Part shown: positions 9,001 to 17,914 of the stretch, piece by piece | How the letters are laid out: each line of letters starts with the position of its first letter | How positions within the stretch are numbered: the first letter of the stretch is position 1 | Assembly (NCBI RefSeq): GCF_900096895.1 | Contig: NZ_FMYO01000004.1 | Location: forward strand, 62,001-126,000 | Reading direction: 5' to 3' | DNA length: 64,000 bases | From: Acinetobacter kookii | GTDB lineage: Bacteria; Pseudomonadota; Gammaproteobacteria; Pseudomonadales; Moraxellaceae | Notes under the pieces: generated by a model | What the model saw: only the letters and a program-made list of their open reading frames with translations | Database searches by the model: none | What the model was told of the DNA's origin: nothing | Program-made: the position numbers and the translations under genes

Positions 9001-9541
9001 ATATTTTAAAAGGGGTCAGGCCCTGCCCATCAACAAAGGCCGTGGGGAAGAAACCCAGCATGACCGCAGTTACAATCCCGGCACTGAGCAGACCAAAAAA
9101 CAGGTTGAGCGGGACTGGCTTGATGGCCCGTGTCAACATGAACGGTGCGGCGAGCATGGCAAAGGCCTGTAACAGGCGGGCGCCAATCCATAATTGTGTG
9201 GCCTGGTTGGCACTGTCCACCGGGAGAATCTGCATGCCTTTGTAAAGCAAGGTATGGAACAGATCAATAAATCCACACCAACCAATGGCAATCGCAATGA
9301 AAACCACAAAATAATTTTTAGTAAAATGTCGCGATACCACAGTCACTATCAGCGCTGTAAGCGCAATAATGATGGAAATCAGTTCTGCCACAGTATGGGT
9401 AAAGACAAAACCAAAACTTTGATTGGTCCACCAGATCAGCAAGGCAAAAATTGTCGGAGGAATGATCATCATATAAGGAGAAATAAACGACTTGAGGTCG
9501 AATACATCTGGTGAAAATAAGTCACGAGATGATTTAGGCAT
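6095..9541 (-). CDS. MASE3-PAS-GAF-PAS-PAS-HD-GYP sensor, c-di-GMP phosphodiesterase
   Basis: 1148 residues. The N-terminus (about 20-265) has seven or so membrane helices with FHTLLYKGM, the MASE3 sensor hallmark. Then come a PAS domain (about 270-375), a GAF-like region (about 390-680), two more PAS domains (about 700-945), and a C-terminal HD-GYP domain (about 960-1148). The HD-GYP domain has GGHERRV, LVHDIGK and the GYP loop HHERMDGTGYPKG, all metal and catalytic residues in place. Such enzymes degrade cyclic di-GMP to pGpG or GMP. It is likely a membrane receptor tuning c-di-GMP to a small ligand or redox cue. The next gene, a diguanylate cyclase, would oppose it. Confidence 0.9.
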   Translation of the reverse strand: MPKSSRDLFSPDVFDLKSFISPYMMIIPPTIFALLIWWTNQSFGFVFTHTVAELISIIIALTALIVTVVSRHFTKNYFVVFIAIAIGWCGFIDLFHTLLYKGMQILPVDSANQATQLWIGARLLQAFAMLAAPFMLTRAIKPVPLNLFFGLLSAGIVTAVMLGFFPTAFVDGQGLTPFKIYSEYLIIVVLALALILVWHRREYLSAQLTFGVSLSMLTMMASEFTLTQYVSVYADANLLGHILKVYSYWFIYMALVESTIKEPFSMLSKAASTYDTIPDPTYIVSSSQTIQQVNLAAARLHGTAAAQLTGRSVHELVHDPRVKAEDCPVCSRLQQAPQEFLTQLSLPDRKTVECHVAPFAERLGQKPVWVMVVHDITDRQLLLQDVQKRVKEVRCLNQINQLCNNTHTGMTELLQKAMEIIPSGFSSSERIHLRIDSDWGIFGTELSAQTPCLQSVFGNDAQKFGNLTIWYAEAPHMPAFLDEEQSLIDHITSQITDAYIRLQSQARIVRLTYLYQLLSETNRVIAHSQNQKQLLTELQQVLLKLGGFAKILIALKADDQADSPLVLQFHHNISANILPALQIVLQQDQNPPLKHVKNTCPDVNVYSYTLENYDDEHVSPEYRSWRQYLKQEQVRQIALTPLLFQGHFWGLVGLYTTGQVEFDQEQIQLLQNLSRDISSALERFSAEQQRQTAETYSQQMEQRFQQVFLQSPAPMHIISIQDERILAVNLAYEKWLGYSLDDFQNREAWLKKVAPDAEQRQLMQQNWQAALQLAKQGKQVQFPEITLLAKDGSQRIAQRTLAIVGNDAILAWTDLTAIRQTEQALRDSEQRFRGMVEHTVVGMYVIRGHHYLYVNPSYSKMLGWSAEELIGHSLQEFHDISAEEIQLEEGKLLGTDHPTLSYTVPARHKNGQIREFALHARSIIWDDGLPAAIVMAQDITEQKQAQEQIAKHVKQLEATMYGTLQAVATMVEMRDPYTGGHERRVGLIASAIAKEMGWDEKRCIQMEEIGLVHDIGKISIPSEILTKPTRLTYLEMEMMKGHAQAGYEILKDVPFSIPIAEIIGQHHERMDGTGYPKGLKGDEIHPEARILTVADVIESMASHRPYRAALGVEVALAEILRGRGTIYDAEVCDAAVRLINEKGYVLPS

Positions 9542-9747
9542 AAAATTCCCCGCTGAAATTCATAAGTAGTCTTATCAAATAAAGTACTTTAAAGTTTTGT
9601 ATTGACTGAAAAATTTCACGATCATAATAGCATTAAGTCCATGTCAAATATCGGTAAATCCAGGCATGGAATGGGTTAATTAACAAGCAGATAAATCAAC
9701 TGCATGCAAGTTTCACGCTGAGGTTTTCCTCAGCAGGTTATTGCAAT

Positions 9748-11310
9748 CTAGCAAATACGGTTTCGTCCCTCACGCTTGGCCTGGTACAGTTTCTGATCTG
9801 CCAGTTTCAGTACCTCCTCCACATCCTCAGAACTATGCGGCCAGTAAGCGATACCAATTGAAATGGTCACCCTTCCCATGTTATCCATTTCGGTGATTTC
9901 AACCGCCTTTCGTAACCGTTCTGCCGCCTGAAAAACGGTGACCGGGTCTGAAGCAGCCACTAAAATAATAAATTCCTCTCCCCCTGAACGGCAGCAGATG
10001 TCATTATCACGAAAATGATATTTCATCAGTCTGGCCAGTCTTTGTAAAACAATATCGCCTTTGTCATGGCCATAGCTGTCATTTACCTTTTTAAAAAAAT
10101 CGATATCCACTGCCAGCACCGCAAATTCGGTACGCATATGCACAAATTCTTCAAGAAACAGCTTCATCCCACGGCGATTGTATAAACCGGTCAGCGGATC
10201 GGTATTCACCGACTGATTCAGCTCATCAATTTTTTCATTAAAATTTTGAGAGCTGAGCATCAGGGAATTTTTGAACTGATCAACCTCAAAATATACGGGG
10301 GCAATTTTGTTAATTTTTTCCTGAACCTCCGGCCGACTGAGCATACTGGCCATTTTCGCCAAATGGTTTAGAGGCAGTGCAATCAAACCCGATAAACGCC
10401 AGACCACAAAGAAAATGAAAAAATAGAACAGGGTAATTCCGATGGAGACGTTGATAATAATAATGTTGGCTTGAGCAAACAGCTCGTCTATCGGCTGCTG
10501 CGATACCACAATCCAGTTCACACTGGGAATATGTGAGAAACCGACCAGACTATCTATGCCTTGGCTGTTCATCAGACGGAAAGCCCCATCCTGTTGCTGA
10601 AGCATCGAGGTTAAGCCATCGCTGACCTGGACTTTCTGGCCAATTTTTCGAGCATCGGCATGGAAAATGATGCGTTTCTGGTCATCCATCACATAGGTAT
10701 AATTTTTCTTGTAACCATATTTGGATGCCAGCATTTCACTGACCAGATTCTTGCTCTGTAGATAAATCGTACCGGCGATAAAGCCCAAGTATTGCCCTTG
10801 GGCATTAAAGATCGGTTCAGAAACAATGACTATCAGTCTTTTGGTTGAAGACCAGTATGGAGAAGAAATATAAGTTTGCTTGCGTTTGATTGACTCGGTG
10901 ATGCCATAAGTTTTATAAATCTGTTTAGAATCAATCTTTAAGGTGGTCGGGAAAAATGAAATGATATGCCCTTCCCCATCAGCCAGAAAAACACTGTTAA
11001 AATTTCCTGACTGGCTTTTTAGTCTTAATACTTCATTGCTCCTCAAGTTTTCATTAAAAAAGTTTTTTCCCAATACATTGGCGCTAAATCTTAAATTTTT
11101 TAAAATTTCTTCAAACTGATAGTTGGTATGCTTAGCAATCCTGGAAGAATATTCGGCATTCAAGGCCAGAGAGTTGTCGATCAGTCGCTCTTTCACGGTA
11201 TAGTTAACAAAAAATAAGGCAAAGACAAACAGACAGGTTACGCTTAAAACCGTTAAAAGTAAGATTAAGCTGCGCAGATTTAAACGAGGCGCCAGTAAAA
11301 CCTGTCTCAA
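9748..11310 (-). CDS. Cache-domain diguanylate cyclase (GGDEF)
   Basis: 520 residues. There is a membrane helix near 15-35, a periplasmic double-Cache-like sensor to about 285 (pieces such as SSPYWSSTKRLIVIVSEPIF), a second helix about 285-310, a linker, and a GGDEF domain from DPLTGLYNRRG (about 368) to the end. The active site is GGEEF, an active variant. An RDND motif exactly five residues before it forms an intact inhibitory I-site (RxxD), so product feedback is expected. It should make c-di-GMP in response to an external small ligand. It lies 206 bases upstream of the HD-GYP gene on the same strand. Confidence 0.92.
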   Translation of the reverse strand: MRQVLLAPRLNLRSLILLLTVLSVTCLFVFALFFVNYTVKERLIDNSLALNAEYSSRIAKHTNYQFEEILKNLRFSANVLGKNFFNENLRSNEVLRLKSQSGNFNSVFLADGEGHIISFFPTTLKIDSKQIYKTYGITESIKRKQTYISSPYWSSTKRLIVIVSEPIFNAQGQYLGFIAGTIYLQSKNLVSEMLASKYGYKKNYTYVMDDQKRIIFHADARKIGQKVQVSDGLTSMLQQQDGAFRLMNSQGIDSLVGFSHIPSVNWIVVSQQPIDELFAQANIIIINVSIGITLFYFFIFFVVWRLSGLIALPLNHLAKMASMLSRPEVQEKINKIAPVYFEVDQFKNSLMLSSQNFNEKIDELNQSVNTDPLTGLYNRRGMKLFLEEFVHMRTEFAVLAVDIDFFKKVNDSYGHDKGDIVLQRLARLMKYHFRDNDICCRSGGEEFIILVAASDPVTVFQAAERLRKAVEITEMDNMGRVTISIGIAYWPHSSEDVEEVLKLADQKLYQAKREGRNRIC

Positions 11311-11390
11311 TAGGGTAATTCCAAGTTATTATTTATGATACTTATATCACAAAATAATGAAAAAACACGGTTTATTTCAACAACATCTAT

Positions 11391-11634
11391 ATGAATCAAA
11401 TCACCCTGAAATGGCCGTCAATTTTCCCGACCCTATTTGTTTTACCGAGCGTTGAACCAATGCGCCTTGAATATGGTCCTGAAGGAATGTCAATGCGTGC
11501 CGAAGTATGTTCTGAGTATTCATTGCTGTTTCTGCCTGAGCTGATGATTCCGGGAAAATGTGCCTGAACATACCGTGTACCAGATTAAGGGAAATCTCGG
11601 GGTTCCTGCATTTTTAATCTCAGCACAGGCTTAG
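11391..11634 (+). pseudogene. Broken small gene, single-base frameshift
   Basis: An ATG at 11391 opens a frame of 58 codons that ends at a TGA (11565-11567). Removing one T near 11559 lets reading continue as VPEHTVYQIKGNLGVPAF to a TAG at 11632-11634, giving about 80 residues with protein-like composition on both sides of the shift. I do not recognise the family. It could be a decayed gene or a sequencing error; the region upstream holds no other gene. Confidence 0.4.
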
Positions 11635-11773
11635 ATCATTTAATCAGCAATGAACAGCGCTGATATCGAATTTTTTTATGTCATATTGCCAATTAACCCT
11701 TAGTTTTGTGATATAAATCACACGACTTATTTTCCCTAAAAGTTTGAACTTATTACAAGGTTTTTGGATTTCC

Positions 11774-13522
11774 ATGCAAACATATATTCCTTATCAGCTG
11801 CGGGTAAAATTAAAACAAATTGATCCAGTTCTGGATAAGCATTGGCAACAACAACTACAGTCCATCCTCTCGACGACACCGCAGGCATTGCATCAGAAAA
11901 TAGAAGACCAATACCTGAAAGCCAAGAATATCGCGTGGAATTACCTGACCCAGGCCTTTGAGTTTAAAGGTCATTCTGGCCTGAAAAATCTTCAGCTTGA
12001 AACGCAAAACTCCGAATTGCTGCAACTTGCGCACAGAATAAAGAGCACATTCAGCTATCTGCAAGGCTATCAGACCGACTTTCAGATTGCAGATTACCTG
12101 GAAAGTATTGTGCGTGAAATTAACCAGATTGATCTGGAACATCCAGCAGATATTCAGGCACAGCAACTGATCAAAAAAGCTTTTCTGTATGACGCCGCCC
12201 TGATTATTCGTGACTTGGATTTTACTGTTTCTGAAAATCACCGGCATTTGGATATTGAGCAGGTTCGAACTTTTATCTTTGAAATCTTCATGAAAAGTGA
12301 AATTCTAGGAAGCTGGTTTGCTCATATTTTGCCGAGTGAATATGCCGAGCAGGAACTGGCCATTTTTCAGGATTATTTTATTCAGCAACAACATGTTCGC
12401 GACTTTGAAATTATCCAAACCTTTCAATATTATTTTGTCCTGAGCAGCACTTACGACAGTTCTGTTTCTGCCTATTCAATTCGCCGTTTTTTAACCGAAG
12501 AAAACTTTGGTAAAGAAAATCGATTCTATATCAGTGGTCTGGTTCTTGACCCGCAACAGCTGGATCAAGCAGATTATTTTGCAAATTTTAAACAGCTGAT
12601 GAACCGGATCATTGGTATTCAGCGCAAAATGAATCCGCATATTGTAGAACTGGTTGAATCCCTACATGAATATAATCAGCAAAATCTCATTCCAAGTTTA
12701 AAAGAAGTTTTAAATATTCAAAGTTTTTCCGTCGACCACCTGGTGAAAGAGCATCTGGAAATCTTGGAAAAAGATTTATCCTTGAATATTCTCGAACCTT
12801 TCCTAAAAGGTTTAAAAAACAGTGTGCAACATACCGACGAACTGGAATATTGCTATTTAAATATTTTAAGGTTAATCAATGAGTTTCTGCATCAACTGGA
12901 AATTTTGTCGCAGCAACCGATGCTGCAGTTTAATCAGCATGCGCGTTTGTTTAAATATCGCTTAATTGCCTATTTAAAATTACTGGAACAACGTCGTGCC
13001 CAAATCTTTGTGATCTTTCACGATGAATTTCTCTATCAGCAACAGCTACAAGCAGTTTCCGCCCCCACTCAGGAAATCAGGGAACTGCTCAATAGCGCGA
13101 TGGAACAAACCCGCCAGATCCAGCAGCACATACGCCAGTTAGAGCGCGAAATGCAAAATGCCGAAAACAGCAGTTTTCTTAAACGGCTGTTTAAAAAATC
13201 TGAACATCATGAATTGAAGATCAATCAATTAAAACAGAATCTGATTGAAGTTCGAGATCATTGCTATCTTAAGATTATTGCTATTCAAAAACTGGCCGCT
13301 CAAGAGAGTGTTTATCTGGAAGCGAAGAATTTAATTCCGGTGATTGACTCTAAAGTACGACATTATGCCTTTGCCAATGGTGAAAATGGCGTAACGCGTT
13401 TACCGCTTTTGATACAGTTACCTGAAGACCGCAACAGCTTTAATATGCAGAGCATTCTCATGGCTTTAAACTATGAATTTCTGCTCTCTGCAAAGAGTTG
13501 GGGATTATCCCAAAAGGCCTAA
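11774..13522 (+). CDS. Hypothetical protein, large, helical
   Basis: About 582 residues of unknown family. It is rich in Leu, Gln, Ile and charged residues, with no signal peptide or membrane helix, so it is probably cytosolic. Predicted coiled-coil stretches include the region near residues 430-510 (many EQTRQIQQHIRQLEREMQ-type heptads). Composition is mostly alpha-helical. ATG at 11774 is used; an in-frame TTG ten codons upstream is possible, and the best Shine-Dalgarno candidate (AAGG) is rather distant. It is monocistronic between the broken small gene and the convergent arsenic genes. Function cannot be assigned. Confidence 0.75.
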   Translation: MQTYIPYQLRVKLKQIDPVLDKHWQQQLQSILSTTPQALHQKIEDQYLKAKNIAWNYLTQAFEFKGHSGLKNLQLETQNSELLQLAHRIKSTFSYLQGYQTDFQIADYLESIVREINQIDLEHPADIQAQQLIKKAFLYDAALIIRDLDFTVSENHRHLDIEQVRTFIFEIFMKSEILGSWFAHILPSEYAEQELAIFQDYFIQQQHVRDFEIIQTFQYYFVLSSTYDSSVSAYSIRRFLTEENFGKENRFYISGLVLDPQQLDQADYFANFKQLMNRIIGIQRKMNPHIVELVESLHEYNQQNLIPSLKEVLNIQSFSVDHLVKEHLEILEKDLSLNILEPFLKGLKNSVQHTDELEYCYLNILRLINEFLHQLEILSQQPMLQFNQHARLFKYRLIAYLKLLEQRRAQIFVIFHDEFLYQQQLQAVSAPTQEIRELLNSAMEQTRQIQQHIRQLEREMQNAENSSFLKRLFKKSEHHELKINQLKQNLIEVRDHCYLKIIAIQKLAAQESVYLEAKNLIPVIDSKVRHYAFANGENGVTRLPLLIQLPEDRNSFNMQSILMALNYEFLLSAKSWGLSQKA

Positions 13523-13720
13523 AGGCAAGACTGCTAGACTCTCTAAAGGAAGGTAAATCAACGAGCTTGTTTAAGCGGTGATTTTGGTGCTGAAAAATTT
13601 ACGGCAAGCTGGTTTTTTTGGGACAGATCCTTATACCAGGCTGATTAATTGTTTAGGGCTGATAGTAGGCAGATTTTATATGTACCCAATCTGCTCTACT
13701 TTGGGACAGGATTAAATATC

Positions 13721-14800
13721 TTAGGCTAGAAATACAGCAATATCTTCCGCTACGGCCCTCGCTGTACGGGAAACTCCGACCAGCGTTGCCGAAGCAGCAC
13801 CGGTCCACTCCCCATAGCCCAGCAGCCATAAATTCGGCACCTGAACCGAACGGCAGTTATGAACCGCAATGGTCTGGTCCGGCTGGATAATTCCAAGGCT
13901 GTTCAGATGATTCAGTGCCGCCTTAAATCCGGTACACCAGATCACCGCATCCACCTGTTGAGCAGATCCATCCTCCCAGATCACGCCATGTTCTGTAAAC
14001 GCCGAAAATGGACGCTTGCTCTGTAAAACGCCCCGCTCACGTGCCGCTTTGACTGAATCAATCATGACAATATCGCCCAGCCCACCAATCGGCTGCTCGA
14101 TGCTTCTCCCTTCCTGCTGGGCTTTCAGGCGCTCGGTTGCCCTTAAGAACAGGACACGGCCGTCGACATCATCCGCCAGAAACTGCGGTGGTGTCTGGGT
14201 AATCCACAGCGTTTCGGCAAACAGAGATACTTCTGCCAGAATTTGTGCACCAGAATTTCCGCCGCCCACCACCATGACTTTTTTGCCCTTGAAGGGTTCG
14301 GCATTCAGATAATCTGCCGAATGCAGTTGCATACCCTGAAAATGTTCACGACCGGCATATTCGGGAATAAAGGGTTGACTCCATGTTCCCGTGGCGCTCA
14401 CCACTGCTTTGGCTTTCCAGCATCGTTCTCCGGCATAGACCTCTAAATACTGGCCCTTGTTTTCTACACGATCCACATGCACGGGACGGACCACGGGAAA
14501 GTGATAGCGCTGTTCATAAGCCGTCAAATAGTCGATTACTTCGTTACGGGTCGGATAGGTCTGTTCGGTCGCCGGCATCATCCAGCCTGACAGCGAACTC
14601 CAGCTGTTCGGGGAGAAAAGACGCAAGGACTCCCAGGCATGCCGCCAGGCACCTCCAGGCTGAGACTGATCATCCAGCAGGATAAACGGAATGTTCTTGC
14701 GCTTTAAAAAATAGGCCATGGACAAACCTGCCTGTCCAGCACCAATGATGATCACTTCCGTTACAGTCTGTGTTGCGTCCAAAACCTTTTCCCCTTGCAT
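13721..14800 (-). CDS. arsO: ArsO-like flavin-dependent monooxygenase
   Basis: 359 residues with an N-terminal FAD-binding GxGxxG motif ([16 protein letters not shown]) and a second NAD(P)H-binding motif [15 protein letters not shown] near residue 175, the two-dinucleotide-domain layout of flavin monooxygenases such as ArsO. It is the last gene of the arsenic operon, about 97 bases after arsH. ArsO genes occur in many arsenic islands; the reaction is not settled, with oxidation of an arsenic species or related thiols proposed. Assignment rests on context plus fold. Confidence 0.8.
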   Translation of the reverse strand: MQGEKVLDATQTVTEVIIIGAGQAGLSMAYFLKRKNIPFILLDDQSQPGGAWRHAWESLRLFSPNSWSSLSGWMMPATEQTYPTRNEVIDYLTAYEQRYHFPVVRPVHVDRVENKGQYLEVYAGERCWKAKAVVSATGTWSQPFIPEYAGREHFQGMQLHSADYLNAEPFKGKKVMVVGGGNSGAQILAEVSLFAETLWITQTPPQFLADDVDGRVLFLRATERLKAQQEGRSIEQPIGGLGDIVMIDSVKAARERGVLQSKRPFSAFTEHGVIWEDGSAQQVDAVIWCTGFKAALNHLNSLGIIQPDQTIAVHNCRSVQVPNLWLLGYGEWTGAASATLVGVSRTARAVAEDIAVFLA

Positions 14801-14897
14801 TTTTCTGGTGTTCTTCAGGCCGAATCCCGCTTTTGCAGCAGGTTCCAGCCTATTTATCTTATTGATAGGACAGCATGAGTCAAAAATAAACCCTGTT

Positions 14898-15602
14898 TTA
14901 CAAACTGCGCTGATTGACCCGTTTGGAGAGCTCTTCAGCCGATTCCTTGCGTTCCGAATAACGGTTGGTCAGATAAGCACTTTGCCCACGGGTCAGCAAG
15001 GTAAACTTATACAGCTCTTCCATGACATCGACAATCCGGTCATATAAAGATGACGGTTTCATGCGCCCCTCTTCATCAAATTCCAAAAAGGCCTTGGGAA
15101 TGGAAGACTGGTTCGGAATCGTGATCATACGCATCCAGCGCCCCAGAATCCGCATCTGGTTCACGCTATTAAAAGATTGCGAGCCGCCGCTGACCTGCAT
15201 CAGTGCCAGGGTTTTGCCCTGCGTGGCACGAATGGCTCCCGCCGCCAGTGGAATCCAGTCAATCTGAGCCTTGAAGATCGAACTCATCGAACCGTGCCGC
15301 TCCGGTGAACACCACACCATGCCTTCGGACCAGGCCAGCAGTTCATGCAGTTCCTTGACTTTAGGATGTTGAAAATCGCCATCTTCAGGCAAAGGTAAAC
15401 CTTTGGGATGAAAGATTTTGACCTCACAGCCAAAGCGTTCCAGAATACGGCCGGCTTCCATCACCGCCAGACGGCTGTACGAGCGCTCGCGGTTCGAGCC
15501 ATACAGCAATAACATCCGTGGTGGATGGTCGAGTTCTTTGGCCTGTACCTCGGCAAAGGTCGGCGTCGGTAAAAGATCAGATTCAAGATTTGGGAGGGTC
15601 AT
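14898..15602 (-). CDS. arsH: ArsH NADPH-dependent FMN reductase / organoarsenical oxidase
   Basis: 234 residues with the flavodoxin-like start [20 protein letters not shown] and the ArsH signatures [12 protein letters not shown] and [10 protein letters not shown]. ArsH uses NADPH and FMN and can oxidise trivalent methylated or aromatic arsenicals to less toxic pentavalent forms. It follows acr3 by 9 bases, so the two are cotranscribed. All visible family motifs are intact and the length is normal. Confidence 0.94.
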   Translation of the reverse strand: MTLPNLESDLLPTPTFAEVQAKELDHPPRMLLLYGSNRERSYSRLAVMEAGRILERFGCEVKIFHPKGLPLPEDGDFQHPKVKELHELLAWSEGMVWCSPERHGSMSSIFKAQIDWIPLAAGAIRATQGKTLALMQVSGGSQSFNSVNQMRILGRWMRMITIPNQSSIPKAFLEFDEEGRMKPSSLYDRIVDVMEELYKFTLLTRGQSAYLTNRYSERKESAEELSKRVNQRSL

Positions 15603-15611
15603 CTCTGCCTC

Positions 15612-16652
15612 TTAAGAATTAGGGTAATATTTTTTCTTCAGCCACAAGGATACGCTGACCAGCGCAATCAGCACCGGCACTTCCACCAAAGGCCCAATAA
15701 TGGTGGTAAAAGCGATGGGTGAAGCCAGACCAAAGGTGGCAATCGCAACCGCCAGCGCCAACTCAAAGTTATTGCCCGCCGCGGTAAAAGAAATTGCGGT
15801 GGTTTTCGGATAATCATTGCCCATCCATTTGCTCATAAAGAAGCTGACAAAGAACATCAGCACAAAATAGACCGTCAATGGAATCGCGATGCGCAACACA
15901 TCCATCGGCAAACTCAGCACATCGCCGCCTTTCAAGCTAAACATGGCTACAATGGTGAACAGTAAGGCCAGTAAGCTGAGCGGGCCAATTTTCGGTAAAA
16001 ACCGGGTTTGATACCAGTCCAGCCCTTTGGCTTTGACCAAAGACAGACGGGTCAGGAAGCCCATCAGGAAAGGAATGCCCAGATAGATGAGGACGGCATT
16101 GGCAATGGTCCAGAAATCTACATTAATCACATGACCTTCTACCCCAAAAAATGGCGGCAAATAAGTCAGGAAGAACCATGCATAACTACTAAAGAACAGA
16201 ATCTGGAAAATACTGTTAAACGCCACCAGTGCCGCAGCATACTGGTTATCACCACATGCCAGACCGTTCCAGATCAGCACCATGGCAATACAGCGCGCCA
16301 AACCGATCAGGATCAGGCCGGTCATATATTCCGGATAATCGCTCAGGAATACAATTGCCAGCACAAACATCAGGACCGGGGCAATCAGCCAGTTCTGGAT
16401 CAAGGACAAGGCCAGGGTTTTTTTATCCTGAAACACTTGCGGCAATGTTGCGTAGTCCACTTTCGCCAACGGCGGATACATCATCAGGATCAGGCCAATT
16501 GCAATCGGCAAATTGACCGAATTGACGCTCATGGCATCCAGCGCCGTTGATGCTTGTGGAAACACCACCCCAATCGCAACCCCCAAAGCCATGGCTACAA
16601 AGATCCACAGAGTCAGGTTACGATCTAAAAAGGACAATCCGGATTTAGACAT
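15612..16652 (-). CDS. acr3: ACR3-family arsenite efflux permease
   Basis: 346 residues, about ten membrane helices. It contains the ACR3 signature [20 protein letters not shown] with the conserved Cys needed for arsenite transport, and [17 protein letters not shown] near residue 290. It exports As(III) (and possibly Sb(III)) driven by the proton gradient. It lies 11 bases from the arsC stop upstream and 9 bases from arsH downstream. It is the core detoxification pump of the island. Confidence 0.95.
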   Translation of the reverse strand: MSKSGLSFLDRNLTLWIFVAMALGVAIGVVFPQASTALDAMSVNSVNLPIAIGLILMMYPPLAKVDYATLPQVFQDKKTLALSLIQNWLIAPVLMFVLAIVFLSDYPEYMTGLILIGLARCIAMVLIWNGLACGDNQYAAALVAFNSIFQILFFSSYAWFFLTYLPPFFGVEGHVINVDFWTIANAVLIYLGIPFLMGFLTRLSLVKAKGLDWYQTRFLPKIGPLSLLALLFTIVAMFSLKGGDVLSLPMDVLRIAIPLTVYFVLMFFVSFFMSKWMGNDYPKTTAISFTAAGNNFELALAVAIATFGLASPIAFTTIIGPLVEVPVLIALVSVSLWLKKKYYPNS

Positions 16653-16663
16653 GATCGGCTCGA

Positions 16664-17134
16664 TTAAAGATGGGAAATTTGATTGATGCTGGCAATGAGC
16701 TCCGGACGACTCATTTTTTCGGTATCCAAGGCAAATAAGGCATCCAGGCGTTTATTGATGTGATCCACCGTGGTCAGGAAGGCCTGTAATTTTTCTTCTT
16801 TGGGTAAATCCAGATGTGAAGGATCAGACAAGCCCCAGTGTGCCTTGATCGCTCCACCCAGATACAATGGACACGCTTCCTGTGCCGCTGCATCACACAC
16901 GGTAATCACGACGTCTGGCTGGTACTGTTCACAGGCATCAATGGTTTTGCTGGACAGGCCATCAGTCGATAAGCCCAGGTTGTGTAAGGTTTCCAGCGTC
17001 AACGGATGTACCTGGCCGGAAGGTTTGCTGCCGGCACTGTAAGCAACCCAGCCTTCAGGTGCACGACTATTGAACAAAACTTCAGACAGAATGCTGCGGC
17101 AACTGTTCCCCGTGCATAAAAACAAAAATTTCAT
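16664..17134 (-). CDS. arsC: Arsenate reductase, low-molecular-weight phosphatase type
   Basis: 156 residues. The P-loop CTGNSCRS (C-x5-R-S) is at residues 7-14, and a Cys pair lies near 85-95 ([12 protein letters not shown]), matching the arsenate reductases that cycle through an internal disulfide reduced by thioredoxin. It reduces As(V) to As(III), which Acr3 then exports. Six bases separate it from the arsR stop, so translation is likely coupled. A second, unrelated arsenate reductase (glutaredoxin-linked type) lies at 19232-19666. Confidence 0.93.
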   Translation of the reverse strand: MKFLFLCTGNSCRSILSEVLFNSRAPEGWVAYSAGSKPSGQVHPLTLETLHNLGLSTDGLSSKTIDACEQYQPDVVITVCDAAAQEACPLYLGGAIKAHWGLSDPSHLDLPKEEKLQAFLTTVDHINKRLDALFALDTEKMSRPELIASINQISHL

Positions 17135-17140
17135 GAAAAT

Positions 17141-17461
17141 TTACTCGCAATGGCTCTGAATCGTTAGCGTGGTAGAATTAAATAAAACCGGAACTTCACT
17201 ACGTTTCAGCACGTCCAGAATTTCAAAACACCAGGCCGGTAATTGCGGATTGATGCTGTAATACACCCACTGGCTTTGCCGGCGATCGTTGAGCAAACCG
17301 CAAGACCGTAACAAGGCCAGGTGCCGTGAAATTTTCGGTTGGCTTAACTGGAGTTTATCGGTCAGTTCGCAGACGCACTGCTCTTTGTTTTCTGCAATCA
17401 GCAGGACAATACTGAGACGCGTTTCATCCGATAAACATTTAAAAAACTGAACGTGGTCCAT
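17141..17461 (-). CDS. arsR: ArsR arsenic-responsive repressor
   Basis: About 106 residues, winged helix. The metal site ENKEQCVCELTDKL has the C-V-C pair that binds As(III) in classical ArsR, followed by the recognition helix LSQPKISRHLALLRSCG. ATG at 17461 has GGGAG five bases upstream; a longer frame exists but lacks a ribosome site and would run into the operator. It is the first gene of arsR-arsC-acr3-arsH-arsO and probably represses that operon and the separate arsC. Confidence 0.93.
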   Translation of the reverse strand: MDHVQFFKCLSDETRLSIVLLIAENKEQCVCELTDKLQLSQPKISRHLALLRSCGLLNDRRQSQWVYYSINPQLPAWCFEILDVLKRSEVPVLFNSTTLTIQSHCE

Positions 17462-17483
17462 AGTTGCTCCCATTCTATTATTC

Positions 17484-17499
17484 GAATATACACATATCC
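17484..17499. promoter_or_regulatory. Candidate ArsR operator before arsR
   Basis: GAATATACACATATCC, 23 bases upstream of the arsR ATG. It is an imperfect palindrome matching the site before the second arsC (19704-19719) in the pattern GAATATACNNATATYC. Shared sequence and positions suggest one repressor controls both promoters. Confidence 0.55.
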
Positions 17500-17599
17500 A
17501 TATATATAGTAAAGACGACCTGTCAAAAATTGTCGCCAAATCGGCATCGAGCGACCAGAAAACATTAAATTTAAAAAAATGCCCACTTTTTCCAGGCTA

Positions 17600-17635
17600 G
17601 AAGAAAACCTGTGACTTAAACCACCGGTTTTCTTC
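17600..17635 (-). terminator. Stem-loop after the thioredoxin-fold gene
   Basis: 10-bp stem GAAGAAAACC / GGTTTTCTTC with a 16-base loop, just past the stop of the 79-residue redox protein. There is no long T run after it on the minus strand, so it may be a weak terminator or RNA 3' end. Confidence 0.45.
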
Positions 17636-17655
17636 CTACAGCTGCAATTTTGAAA

Positions 17656-17895
17656 CTATTTATTTTTCTCGATCAGTTCTGCTATGGCTTGCGCTTCCAG
17701 AACCTTACCACTCGAAACGATTTTATTGTCAATTATTAGCCCCGGAGTGCTTAATAGTCCTGTCTCAGCAATCTGCATCATATCCGTAACATACTCAATG
17801 TCTGCTTGCACACCGCTGCTTTTCACCGCTTCTTCAGTTGCAGCCAACAGTGCTTTACATTTACGGCAACCTGTACCTAAAACTTTAATTTGCAT
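17656..17895 (-). CDS. Thioredoxin-fold redox-active disulfide protein
   Basis: 79 residues with the motif GTGCRKCKAL (C-x2-C) at the first helix and VTDMMQIAETGLLSTPGLIIDNK after it, the small glutaredoxin-like redox-active disulfide 2 family. It starts 19 bases after the ArsP-like permease stop and is surely cotranscribed. Such proteins commonly pair with COG0701 permeases and may deliver electrons or arsenic-bearing thiols to them; that partnership is inferred. Confidence 0.88.
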   Translation of the reverse strand: MQIKVLGTGCRKCKALLAATEEAVKSSGVQADIEYVTDMMQIAETGLLSTPGLIIDNKIVSSGKVLEAQAIAELIEKNK

Positions 17896-17914
17896 ATTTT
17901 ATTCTCCACACGTT

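Noticed and set aside
6462..9514. Many plus-strand frames opposite the HD-GYP gene
   Set aside because: The minus-strand protein has a full set of domains; the opposite frames are shadows.
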